Below, piece by piece: positions 32,180 to 40,106 of a stretch of 64,000 bases of DNA. Under the pieces are notes generated by a model, which made no database searches, had not been told where the DNA came from, and saw only the letters and a list, made by a program, of their open reading frames with translations. Position 1 is the stretch's first letter. Each line of letters begins with the position of its first letter. The translations under genes were made by a program, and so were the position numbers. The DNA is from Devosia sp. GTDB lineage: Bacteria > Pseudomonadota > Alphaproteobacteria > Rhizobiales > Devosiaceae. The stretch covers positions 2,467,501-2,531,500 of the forward strand of contig NZ_CP075529.1 in assembly GCF_025809055.1 (NCBI RefSeq), given 5' to 3'.

Positions 32180-33846
32180 GGGAAAAACCCGTGCAGATAC
32201 CAGGCCGGACGCGTCGGGCCGGTGTAAAAGCCCTGCCGGAACACCCAGAAGCGCCGCCCGTCCTGATCTTCCACCACATAATAGTCCCGGGTTGCAGCAT
32301 CCGGCTCGAAGAGGGGCAGGTCCGGCACATGGGGCGGCGGTTTGGGCGTTTCGCCGGGTGCCGGTTCTTTCGGCGCGGGAGGCTCGACCAACTTCAGCCG
32401 TTGCCCGGTGCGCCACCATTCCGCGCCCAGACGTTCGGGGCCCTCGCCCCTGACGAGACGATAGGTCTGTTGCCGCCAGAGCATCGAGGCCGGCAGGCCA
32501 TCGGGCACTTCGGCCATGACCGCGATCGGTTCGGGAACGGGCAGGAGACGCAGCGGGCGCCGCAGCAGCGGCGCCTGAACCGGCGCGATCGCGGCGCCCA
32601 GCACCGGCACCAGCCGCACCGCCCGCTCGGGCAGGCGGGAAGCGACCATTTCGCTTTTGAGCACCGCGGCCACCCCGAGGCGGCTCGACAGCCGGTCATT
32701 GAGCCGATCAACGTCTTCCAGCCCGCTTTCGGCGGCAAAGGCCCCGGCCTGCACCGCATCGAGCCGTTCGGTGCCGGAGGCCATGAGCCGCACCATGTCG
32801 ATGCCGAAACCGGCATCATAGTCGCCCTCGAGACGCTGGGCGCGATGCCGGAACAGATCGGTGATATGGCGCGCATCGCGCGTTAGCCGCGCGGCATTGA
32901 GCGACAGCGTCATCACCTTGTGGTCGACCCGGTAGAGAAAGAGGTGAAAGGCCTGCGCGCCCAGGCCCTCCCCCTCGAGCAGCGCCGACAGGTCATCGGC
33001 GAGATTGGCGGTCAGCCCCAGAACATCGTCCAGACGCGCGATCGGCTCGGCCAGCCGCCGCTCCACCCCATGCTCGCCCACCGGCAGGCGCGGCACCAGT
33101 CTTTCGGCAACCAGGCCGAATGCCTGGTCCAGCCGGGTCAGGAGCAGGGCGCCGAACCGGGCCTGCAACGGCTTGCGGGGCCGCAATCGCACCTGGCCGA
33201 TCTGCGCCAGGCCCATCTGGCCGAGATCGGCTGCCTGTTTTTCCGTCAGTCTCAGCCCATGCACCGGCAGGGCGTCCAGCACCTGTTCCAGGTTTTCGGC
33301 AGTGACGACCTGGCTGCGGGCATAATGGCTGACGGCCCAGGCGGCCCCGATGGTGGGCGCTATGGCCCCGCGGACCCGATAGCCCAGCCTGCGCAGGCGG
33401 GTGAGCAGATGCCCCAGCATGGCCGCCTCCCCGCCGAACAGATGATCCACCCCGGTAATGTCGAGCACCAGATCGCCGAACGGGCTCACCTCACGCAGGA
33501 CCGAAACCAGCGGGCTGGCATTGGAGTGCCAGTCGGCAAAGGCGTCGAACGCCGCGCTCAGGAGGGGGCGGTCCAGTTCCTTGGCCACCATGTCCGGCCG
33601 GATGGCCCGCGCATCGGCCAGGTTCTGCCCCAGGCGCAGCCCATCCCGGGTCAGTTCAGGATCGAGCGCGGCCATCCGCAGCCCGCCCTTGACGGGCCCG
33701 AAAAGCCCCAGCGGCTTGTCCCGAAGCGCCGGATCAACCCGCTTGAGATAGTCTGTGGCCCAGAATGGCAGGGACAGCACCAGGAAGCGGCGCGCCGGCG
33801 TGCTGGCGGCGAGAAGGCGCGGACTGGGGGATGACTGCAAAACCAT
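32176..33846 (-). CDS. imuB: ImuB, inactive Y-family polymerase-like mutasome hub
   Basis: A 556-aa Y-family polymerase relative. As in other ImuB proteins, the catalytic acidic N-terminal motif is replaced (FLVLSLPFWATDYLKR), so it should not polymerise. It carries a likely beta-clamp binding motif near the C-terminus (DLPLF, about 509-513), consistent with its role as the hub that brings DnaE2 to the clamp. ATG 33846 is the first sensible start; it lies inside imuA, giving a 113-nt overlap. The 3' end overlaps dnaE2 by 4 nt, so the three genes are tightly coupled. Confidence 0.94.
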   Translation of the reverse strand: MVLQSSPSPRLLAASTPARRFLVLSLPFWATDYLKRVDPALRDKPLGLFGPVKGGLRMAALDPELTRDGLRLGQNLADARAIRPDMVAKELDRPLLSAAFDAFADWHSNASPLVSVLREVSPFGDLVLDITGVDHLFGGEAAMLGHLLTRLRRLGYRVRGAIAPTIGAAWAVSHYARSQVVTAENLEQVLDALPVHGLRLTEKQAADLGQMGLAQIGQVRLRPRKPLQARFGALLLTRLDQAFGLVAERLVPRLPVGEHGVERRLAEPIARLDDVLGLTANLADDLSALLEGEGLGAQAFHLFLYRVDHKVMTLSLNAARLTRDARHITDLFRHRAQRLEGDYDAGFGIDMVRLMASGTERLDAVQAGAFAAESGLEDVDRLNDRLSSRLGVAAVLKSEMVASRLPERAVRLVPVLGAAIAPVQAPLLRRPLRLLPVPEPIAVMAEVPDGLPASMLWRQQTYRLVRGEGPERLGAEWWRTGQRLKLVEPPAPKEPAPGETPKPPPHVPDLPLFEPDAATRDYYVVEDQDGRRFWVFRQGFYTGPTRPAWYLHGFFP

Positions 33847-34537
33847 TTTTCGTCCATTCCAAGACCCATTCGGTGCGATTTCCGGCAATGCGTCCCTTTT
33901 CGAGATGCAGGCGCCAGCGCGCCGCCCCCGGCGCCCGCTCGTCGTAGGGAGCGCGCCCGCTGCGTTCCGGCCGCACATGCCAGCGCAGATGCCCGGCACT
34001 GCTGACGCGGCCATGCCCGTAGCGCAGCAGGAACAGCGACACATCGCTGCTGGCGGCCCGCAGGCTCAGGCGGCGGCTGGCGGTGAAATTGAGCAGCCTG
34101 GGCTCCCCGCGCACATCGGCGACCAGCCCCGCCACGGCCCGGCAGGACAGCACCTCCTCCGCCGCCCAGAGAAATTCCGTCATGTCGGCAACGCGGATGA
34201 TGACCAATTGGGCCGGATCGACCCCGAACCAGGACAGGCCCGGGCCATAGGGCATGGCGAGCTTTTGCGCCTCCTCGCCCAGCTGCAGATAAAAGATCGC
34301 CGGCCGGCGCGCCGCCACCAGGCTCCGGGCCTGGGCCAGGGCAAACCCGAGGCTCGCCCCGCCGTCGCGCGGATCATCGGCAAACACTTCCTGGACCAGC
34401 CCGCCGCCCAGAACCGGAAAGTCATTATCCCCGGCAGTCACCCGCGCACGCGCCTCGGCCAGCGCCGGCTTGCGCTCGATATCGGCAATGACAGTGCGCA
34501 GCGCGGCAAGGCGCTGGGGGTGATCCGGGGTCTGCAT
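33734..34537 (-). CDS. imuA: ImuA, RecA-like SOS mutagenesis accessory protein
   Basis: A 267-aa protein of the ImuA (SulA/RecA-like) family, first gene of the alphaproteobacterial mutasome cassette. Family elements are LRTVIADIERKPALAE near the start, FPVLGGGLVQEVFADDP, VDPAQLVIIRVADMTEFLWAAEEVLSC, and the C-terminal RWRLHLEKGRIAGNRTEWVLEW. ATG 34537 is chosen because the conserved region begins there. A LexA box ends 16 nt upstream. The last 37 codons overlap the start of imuB and are not conserved. Confidence 0.93.
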   Translation of the reverse strand: MQTPDHPQRLAALRTVIADIERKPALAEARARVTAGDNDFPVLGGGLVQEVFADDPRDGGASLGFALAQARSLVAARRPAIFYLQLGEEAQKLAMPYGPGLSWFGVDPAQLVIIRVADMTEFLWAAEEVLSCRAVAGLVADVRGEPRLLNFTASRRLSLRAASSDVSLFLLRYGHGRVSSAGHLRWHVRPERSGRAPYDERAPGAARWRLHLEKGRIAGNRTEWVLEWTKNGFAVIPQSAPSRRQHAGAPLPGAVPAILGHRLSQAG

Positions 34538-34553
34538 GGGACGACCGATATGT

Positions 34554-34568
34554 GAACAAAACAGGAAC
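34554..34568 (-). promoter_or_regulatory. LexA operator (SOS box) of imuA-imuB-dnaE2
   Basis: The minus strand reads GTTC-CTGTTTT-GTTC, a perfect match to the alphaproteobacterial LexA consensus GTTC-N7-GTTC. It ends 16 nt upstream of the imuA start codon, the usual place for repression of this cassette. Binding by LexA is inferred from family knowledge; lexA is not in the window. Confidence 0.92.
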
Positions 34569-34758
34569 ACATTGACTCCGAATCCAACCGGAGTCGAGTC
34601 CCTTTTGCGCATTTGCTGTGGCGCGAGCGCATCAGAGCCGAACAAGACCGCGCGATCGGCCCGAACCGCCATTGAGCCGCGCGCCCAGATGGCTAAGGGT
34701 GGACCGCCTGCTCCCGGGCACCACACACTTCACCCTCTACCCATTCAAGGCAGACCTG

Positions 34759-35211
34759 ATGTTCGAGGCCCTGACCCGCCTGTTCGGCAAAACCGAAACG
34801 CCGGCCGACCTGTCCGACCCCAAACTGGCCGTGGCGGCGCTGCTGGTGCATCTGGCCGCAGTAGATGGATCCATGGGCGAAGACGAACGTCGCGCCATTC
34901 GCGGCGCGCTGATGGATCATTATGACCTAGACGAGCCGGCCGTGGACAAACTCATCCGCGATGCCGCCCAGCAGGATGCCGACGCGGTCGATTTCTACAA
35001 ATTTACCAGTGGCTTGACCCGGCTGGAGATGGATGACCGGGTCGAGATCATCCGCATGATGTGGACCGTGGTCTTTGCCGATCGCAAGAATCACGAGCTC
35101 GAGGACAACATGGTCTGGCGCATCGCCGAGCTCATTGGGGTGTCCAGCCGCGATCGCACCATCCTGCGCAACCAGGTCCGCGGCAAGGCCGCCGAGGCCG
35201 AGGATCAATAG
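34759..35211 (+). CDS. TerB/DUF-type acidic helical protein
   Basis: A 150-aa soluble protein with the TerB-like (tellurite resistance TerB) all-helical fold, resembling the small TerB-domain proteins common in alphaproteobacteria. Visible elements are LAVAALLVHLAAVDGSMGEDERRAI with its acidic loop, a duplicated acidic loop near NHELEDNMVWRIAELIGVS, and the final basic helix. No tellurium-resistance genes are nearby, so the name describes the fold only. ATG 34759 is chosen because the conserved sequence MFEALTRLFG starts there. It converges with a secreted-protein gene, overlapping its stop by 7 nt. Confidence 0.82.
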   Translation: MFEALTRLFGKTETPADLSDPKLAVAALLVHLAAVDGSMGEDERRAIRGALMDHYDLDEPAVDKLIRDAAQQDADAVDFYKFTSGLTRLEMDDRVEIIRMMWTVVFADRKNHELEDNMVWRIAELIGVSSRDRTILRNQVRGKAAEAEDQ

Positions 35212-35786
35212 GCCTCAAAGGCCCCCACGATCTCGACCTCGTCGCTCAGGCAGTCAAAATCTCCAGCCTTATCAGCGGCTTGCTGGGCCAGCTCATTGGC
35301 GTTGCGATTGGCCCGGGCATCGATATAGGCGATGTGGCAGCTATTGCCATCGGCGATCTGGCTCACCACCAGCACCTGCCCCTTGTCCTCCCCGGTTTCC
35401 GGATCGGCCGTGTAATAGCGCACGATGGTGGCAATCGGCAGCCAGCGCCCCGAGGCGTTGGACAGGCGCCATTCGAGTTTCTCGCCCAGCCGATTGAACG
35501 GCGGAAGTGTTTGAAATCCCGCGCTGTTTTTGTCGACATTGAAGCCGTAACTCAATGAAAAGCGCAAATCGCCTTCCTGCACCATGAGGGGATAACCCTT
35601 GTAGCCCGGACAGGCCCAGCTGGCCCCGAAATCATCGGCATCGAGCACCAGGCAGTCATTGAGATTGAGATCGGTATAGGCGCTGGTAAAGCCCGACTGG
35701 CCCAGCGCCACGCCAGAGCCGGCAAACAGCATCAGGGTCGTTGCGGTTAGCAGACTGTTCACCTTTCGCATCGCATTGGCCGGCAT
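35205..35786 (-). CDS. hypothetical secreted protein
   Basis: A 193-aa protein whose family I cannot name. Residues 1-29 look like a Sec signal peptide (MRKVNSLLTATTLMLFAGSGVALGQ within it). The mature part has four cysteines (DCLVLD, WACPGYKG, NSCHIAYI, FDCLSD) that could form two disulfides. It contains a conserved-looking stretch WACPGYKGYPLMVQEGDLRF. The product is therefore probably periplasmic. ATG 35786 is supported by AGGAG 7 nt upstream; the ORF extends further upstream without a ribosome binding site. The gene converges with the TerB-like gene and diverges from ppa. Confidence 0.75.
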   Translation of the reverse strand: MPANAMRKVNSLLTATTLMLFAGSGVALGQSGFTSAYTDLNLNDCLVLDADDFGASWACPGYKGYPLMVQEGDLRFSLSYGFNVDKNSAGFQTLPPFNRLGEKLEWRLSNASGRWLPIATIVRYYTADPETGEDKGQVLVVSQIADGNSCHIAYIDARANRNANELAQQAADKAGDFDCLSDEVEIVGAFEAY

Positions 35787-35961
35787 CGGGGTCTCCTTTT
35801 CTCCACACCTGCATCTGGACATGCCAAAACGGGCAAAACAAGTCATTGCCCCCCCCAGGTTGCACCACCTGTCGGTTTTGCCGCTTGCCATCAAAGGCCA
35901 AACTGGGCAGAAGCTGACCCCGTTCCGTCCCTCCCCCGCGAACGGCTGCTAAAGGCTAGAC

Positions 35962-36495
35962 ATGAACATCGACGCAATCCCCACCGGCAAGAATCCGCCC
36001 GACGAGCTCAACGTCATCATCGAAGTGCCCCTGGGTGGCGAGCCGATCAAGTACGAGATCGACAAGGAGAGCGGCGCGCTCTTCGTTGACCGCTTCCTCT
36101 ATACGCCCATGCGCTATCCGGGCAATTACGGCTTCGTGCCCCATACCCTGTGCGGCGACGGCGATCCGCTCGACGTCATCGTGATGAATTCGCGCCCCCT
36201 GGTGCCCGGCGCCGTGGTGCGCAGCCGGCCGGTCGGCGTCCTGTTCATGGAAGATGATGGCGGCCAGGACGAAAAGATCATCGCCGTGCCGGTCAGCAAG
36301 CTCACCCGCATGTATGACGGCATCCAGGATATCGGCGACCTGCCGGAAATCCAGCTCGAGCGCGTCAAGCACTTCTTCACCCACTACAAGGATCTCGAGC
36401 CCGGCAAATGGGCCAAGATCGACCGCATCGGCGACCTGGCCGATGCGCGCAAGGTCATCCTCGAATCCATCGAAATGGCCAAGTCTGCCAAATAG
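35962..36495 (+). CDS. ppa: soluble inorganic pyrophosphatase
   Basis: Family I Mg-dependent pyrophosphatase, hydrolysing PPi from biosynthetic reactions to phosphate and so pulling them forward. The 177-aa length is typical. Landmarks are NPPDELNVIIEVPLGG, KYEIDKESGALFVDRFLYTPM, the metal-binding GDGDPLDVIVM and KVILESIEMAK at the end. It is monocistronic in a divergent arrangement. A membrane proton pyrophosphatase, hppA, is encoded 5 kb away. Confidence 0.97.
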   Translation: MNIDAIPTGKNPPDELNVIIEVPLGGEPIKYEIDKESGALFVDRFLYTPMRYPGNYGFVPHTLCGDGDPLDVIVMNSRPLVPGAVVRSRPVGVLFMEDDGGQDEKIIAVPVSKLTRMYDGIQDIGDLPEIQLERVKHFFTHYKDLEPGKWAKIDRIGDLADARKVILESIEMAKSAK

Positions 36496-36555
36496 GCTGC
36501 GACCGATCCCGGTCTCCGGCATTGTACCTTTTGGACTATGCCGGAGATCTGCCCA

Positions 36556-37932
36556 ATGAAAACGCTTGCCGCCCTCGCCTTTTCCGCCCTCAGTGTGATG
36601 CCAGCCCTGGCGCAGGAGGCGGCCATGCCCAACACGACCGACATCACCCAGATCCTGGCCGACCGCATCGACCGCGACAAGGCCAATATCGGCATTGCCG
36701 TGGCCGTGATCGAAAATGGCGAAGTACGCTATGCCGCCCATGGTCAATGGGGCCGGGACGATGCGCGCCGGGTCGATGAACATACCCTGTTCGAGGCCGG
36801 CTCGATCAGCAAGGTCTTCACCAACCTGCTTCTGGCCCAATTGGTCGAGGAGGGGCTGATCGACCTCGACGCGCCGATCACCGACTATTTGCCCCAAGGC
36901 ACCAGCGTGCCCGGCGATGCCGAGCGCCCGATCACCGCCTTTGACCTAGCCACCCATTCGGCCGGCCTGCCGCCCATTCCCCCCGACATGGGCAGTGCCG
37001 GGCTCGACAATCCCTATTCCGGCTATGGCCGCGAGGCGCTGATGGCGGCCATGGCGGATATCGACCTCATCGGCCCGGTGGGCGAAAACTTTGCCTATTC
37101 CAACCTGGGAACGGCGCTGCTGGCCCAGGCAATCGAACATGTGAGCGGCGCCGACTATCCGAGCCTATTGCAGGACCGCATCCTGACGCCGCTCGACATG
37201 ACCGAAACCCATCTGGCCCTGACCGGCACCACCCTTCCCGACATGGCCACCGGGCATGACGGGGCGGGCGAGGCAGTGCCGCATTGGGATTTTGACGCCT
37301 TTGCCGCGGTGGGGGGCCTCGTCACCACCACCAGCGACATGGCAAAATTCATTGCCGCCGCCAGCGGCGCCAGTGAGAGTGATTTGTCGGGCGCCTTCGA
37401 CATCATGCTGGCCCGCACCCGACCGGCCGGCGGCGAGGCGACCATCGGGCTTGGCTGGTTCGTCACCCAGACCGGCGCCGGCGAGATCGTCTGGCACAAT
37501 GGCATCACCGCCGGCTTCCGCAGCTTTGCCGGCTTCGAGCGCAATAGCGGCAAGGGCGTGGTGGTACTGTCCAATATGGTGACCCCATCGGGCATCGAGG
37601 ATATCGGCACACACTTGCTCGACCCGGCTTTGCCGCTGGCCGACCAGCCCCAACCGCGTGACGCCGTCGAGATCGACACGTCGGTGCTGCCGGGCCTCGC
37701 CGGGGACTATCTGGTGGCGCCGGGTTTGGTGCTGACCATCAGCACCGAGGACGGCCGGCTCTTTGCCCAGATGACCGGCCAGGAGCGCTTTGAGATCTTT
37801 GCCGAGAGCGAAACCAAATTCTTCTACCGGGTGGTCAATGCCCAGATTACTTTTACCGTGGAAGACGGCAAGGCCAGCGCCCTGACGCTGCACCAGAACG
37901 GACGCGACACTCCGGCCCTGCGGGTCGAATAG
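36556..37932 (+). CDS. serine hydrolase of the class C beta-lactamase/PBP-like family
   Basis: A 458-aa protein with a Sec signal peptide (MKTLAALAFSALSVMPALA). The catalytic motifs of the AmpC/DD-peptidase fold are all present: Ser83-x-x-Lys86 (SISK), Tyr181-Ser-Asn183 (YSN) and His315-Asn-Gly317 (HNG in place of KTG). A C-terminal lipocalin-like extension (about 375-458) follows the domain. Substrates may be peptidoglycan peptides, D-amino peptides or esters; antibiotic hydrolysis cannot be inferred. ATG 36556 has a GGAG 9 nt upstream. Its 3' end nearly touches the channel gene on the other strand. Confidence 0.9.
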   Translation: MKTLAALAFSALSVMPALAQEAAMPNTTDITQILADRIDRDKANIGIAVAVIENGEVRYAAHGQWGRDDARRVDEHTLFEAGSISKVFTNLLLAQLVEEGLIDLDAPITDYLPQGTSVPGDAERPITAFDLATHSAGLPPIPPDMGSAGLDNPYSGYGREALMAAMADIDLIGPVGENFAYSNLGTALLAQAIEHVSGADYPSLLQDRILTPLDMTETHLALTGTTLPDMATGHDGAGEAVPHWDFDAFAAVGGLVTTTSDMAKFIAAASGASESDLSGAFDIMLARTRPAGGEATIGLGWFVTQTGAGEIVWHNGITAGFRSFAGFERNSGKGVVVLSNMVTPSGIEDIGTHLLDPALPLADQPQPRDAVEIDTSVLPGLAGDYLVAPGLVLTISTEDGRLFAQMTGQERFEIFAESETKFFYRVVNAQITFTVEDGKASALTLHQNGRDTPALRVE

Positions 37933-37934
37933 GT

Positions 37935-38732
37935 CTATTCGCCGCCCTTCTGCTCGCGCCGCAGGGCGGTGACCTCGGCGCGCAGGGCCCGCAATTCGCT
38001 GATTATGGTGGCGCTGTCCTCATGCAGGGCCTGACGATCGGCGACCGCCGTCGCCTCGGTCTCTTCCTGCATGGCCGAGACGATGACACCGATGAAGAGG
38101 TTCAGCACCGCATAGGTCGAGAGCAGGATGAAGGGCACGAAGAAGGCCCAGGCCAGTGGATAGGCCTCCATGACCGGGCGCACGATGCCCATGGACCAGC
38201 TTTCCAGCGTCATCACCTGGAAGAGCGTATAGAGCGAGGCCCCGAGCGAGCCGAACCAGTCCGGAAAACTGGTGCCGAACAGATTTGTGGCCATGACCGC
38301 CGCCACATAGAACAGCATGGCCATGAGCACGACGATCGAGCTCATGCCCGGCAGCGCGGCGATCAGTCCGCCGACCACGCGGCGCAGCGAGGGCAGCACC
38401 GAAACCAGCCGCAGGGCCCTCAGGATACGGAGCGCCCGCAGGACCTGGAACGGACCGCTGGCCGGCACCAGGGCGATGGTCACCACGGCAAAATCGAACA
38501 GGCTCCACGGGTCGCGGAAGAAGGCCGGACCGAAGGCATAGATGCGCAGGGCGATCTCGATGACGAAGATGGCGAGGATCACCGCATCGAGCGCGTGCAG
38601 CACCGGGCCCCAGGCCGCCATGATGCCGGCATCGGTTTCGAGCCCCAGAATGATGGAATTGACCACGATGATGGCAACGATTGCCTGTTCCCAGGTCTTC
38701 GAGGTCAAAGGCTCTTTCAGTCTCTGGCGCAT
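37935..38732 (-). CDS. bacterial voltage-gated sodium channel (NaChBac family)
   Basis: A 265-aa six-helix channel subunit of the BacNav family. S4 carries four arginines at three-residue spacing (Arg99, 102, 105, 108). The pore loop has the selectivity filter Thr175-Leu-Glu-Ser-Trp-Ser180, the same TLESWS type as NaChBac. A cytoplasmic C-terminal heptad region (about 223-262) could form the tetrameric coiled coil known in the family. Such channels are linked to flagellar motility and chemotaxis in alkaline or marine bacteria. ATG 38732 is preferred because AAGGGAG lies 10 nt upstream and the conserved N-terminus starts there; an in-frame ATG at 38774 would add 14 residues. It is monocistronic. 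Confidence 0.9.
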   Translation of the reverse strand: MRQRLKEPLTSKTWEQAIVAIIVVNSIILGLETDAGIMAAWGPVLHALDAVILAIFVIEIALRIYAFGPAFFRDPWSLFDFAVVTIALVPASGPFQVLRALRILRALRLVSVLPSLRRVVGGLIAALPGMSSIVVLMAMLFYVAAVMATNLFGTSFPDWFGSLGASLYTLFQVMTLESWSMGIVRPVMEAYPLAWAFFVPFILLSTYAVLNLFIGVIVSAMQEETEATAVADRQALHEDSATIISELRALRAEVTALRREQKGGE

Positions 38733-38865
38733 GGCCCGAACGCTCCCTTCGCGGATGAATGAGGCAGAAGCCATCCCCGCAGCATAGTCAAGACCGCCCT
38801 TGCCAAACCGGCCCGGCCGCGCCTCTATGCCGCTGGCGGTCTGCACTGAAGCGCGTTGTTTTCGC

Positions 38866-38910
38866 GCATGTCTTCATCCCGAAACCGGTGCCCACTTTCG
38901 GGAGACATGC
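38866..38910. repeat. Rhizobiales-type palindromic repeat
   Basis: A 45-bp element with outer arms GCATGTCT/AGACATGC and inner arms CCCGAAA/TTTCGGG around the loop CCGGTGCCCAC. I recall near-identical copies scattered between genes in many Rhizobiales genomes. The hairpin lies between the sodium-channel gene and the DUF3445 gene, 20 nt upstream of the latter's start, and could fold in its leader RNA. Confidence 0.85.
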
Positions 38911-38930
38911 TCTGGGCAGCGCCAAAGAGG

Positions 38931-39872
38931 ATGGAAACCCTGCCGATCCTGCCGGAAAATCGCACCATGCTGCCCACCCCCTATGATGGCTCCGCTCCCC
39001 TGTTTCGCATCGGCACGAGGCCTCTCGACCCGGCGGACTGGCTCGAGCCCGACCAGGCCATGGCCGACCAGCTGCGCGAAAAGCACCGCCTGTTCCGGGA
39101 CCAGGAGCGGGCGGTCTTTGCGCAATTGCCCGGCAGCAGTGCCGCTCAGGCCGAACTGCTCGCCCTGCTGGCCGGCTACCTGCCGGCCCGCTTTCCCGAA
39201 CGCTGGCAGCGCCAGGGCCCGGCGATGCATGTGGTGCCAACCGGCGCGACCGTGGCGCTGGACGACGGGGCAAGCCCGCTCGCCATAGCGGCACGGCTGG
39301 TGCAGGACGATCTCATGTTGCTGCAGCGGCAGGACCAGGGCTGGCACCTGGTGGCCGCGAGCCTCTGCTTTCCCTCGTCCTGGCGGCTCGCGGACAAGAT
39401 CGGCCAGAGGCTCGACGCCATCCACACCCCCGTGCCCGGCTTCGGCCCCGGCACGCGGCAGGCCGAAATCATGGCCCGCATGTTCGACGCCATGCGCCCC
39501 GAAACGCCGATGATCCGCTGGAATTTTTCGCTCTATGGCGACGACCGGCTGTTTCACCCCGACAGCGCCGGGCCGGACGCGCCACGATTCGGCAGCGGCC
39601 AACGGGCCGACCCGGTCTTTCTGCGGGTCGAGCGGCAGACCCTGCGCAAACTGCCGGAAACCGGGGCCATCGCCTTCACCATCCGCATTTCCATCGACCC
39701 GATCGAGAAGCTGGAGGCCCATGCCGACGGGGCGAAAATTGCGGCATCGCTGATGGACCAGATCGCGGCGCTGACACCCGAACAGCTCGACTACAAGGGG
39801 CTAAGCCAGGAAAAGGCGCGCCTGCTTACGCGGCTGGGGGAGATGGCCGGAGCCCCCAACTCCCCCACCTAA
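38931..39872 (+). CDS. DUF3445 haem-dependent oxidative N-demethylase-like protein
   Basis: A 313-aa protein of the DUF3445 family, one subunit type of the haem-dependent oxidative N-demethylases that act on methylamines such as dimethylamine. Core motifs are FRIGTRPLDPADWLEPD, the CFPSSWRLADKIGQRLDAIHTPVPGF block, and RWNFSLYGDDRLFHP. No ferredoxin or FMN oxidoreductase subunit genes are visible beside it, so it is an orphan here. ATG 38931 directly follows AAAGAGG; ATG 38967 is possible. The last codons, including the TAA, lie inside a repeat element, so the C-terminus may have been replaced by an insertion. Confidence 0.85.
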   Translation: METLPILPENRTMLPTPYDGSAPLFRIGTRPLDPADWLEPDQAMADQLREKHRLFRDQERAVFAQLPGSSAAQAELLALLAGYLPARFPERWQRQGPAMHVVPTGATVALDDGASPLAIAARLVQDDLMLLQRQDQGWHLVAASLCFPSSWRLADKIGQRLDAIHTPVPGFGPGTRQAEIMARMFDAMRPETPMIRWNFSLYGDDRLFHPDSAGPDAPRFGSGQRADPVFLRVERQTLRKLPETGAIAFTIRISIDPIEKLEAHADGAKIAASLMDQIAALTPEQLDYKGLSQEKARLLTRLGEMAGAPNSPT

Positions 39873-40091
39873 CCTTCCCTTGAAACAAGGGGAGGGACCT
39901 ATCCGGTGTGCTCAAAGACAGCGAAGAACGCGAAGCGGCTCCTCCCCTCCTTCAGGGGAGGCCGGGTGGGGGTTTGCCTGCGCGACACCCCACCCCTCAC
40001 CGGGTCATTCCCGCGGAAGCGGGAACCTCTGGTTTCGTGCCGCAACAGAGGCCCCCGATTTCGCGGGGGTGACATGGCGGCTTGGGGAGGC
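39855..40091. repeat. cluster of palindromic repeat elements
   Basis: Four hairpins lie between the DUF3445 gene and the RibD-like gene. The first (39873-39895) pairs CCTTCCCTTG with CAAGGGGAGG. The second (39941-39961) pairs CCTCCCCT with AGGGGAGG and runs into GGGTGGGGGT. The third (40008-40025) pairs TTCCCGC with GCGGGAA, and the fourth at 40051-40069 pairs CCCCCG with CGGGGG. I recall the first two from the CCTCCCC/GGGGAGG palindrome family of alphaproteobacteria, and the third as the TCATTCCCGCG type. The first reaches into the DUF3445 coding end. The same family appears as a large inverted repeat at 44380-44494. Confidence 0.85.
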
Positions 40092-40106
40092 CGGGTGGGG
40101 GTGCCC

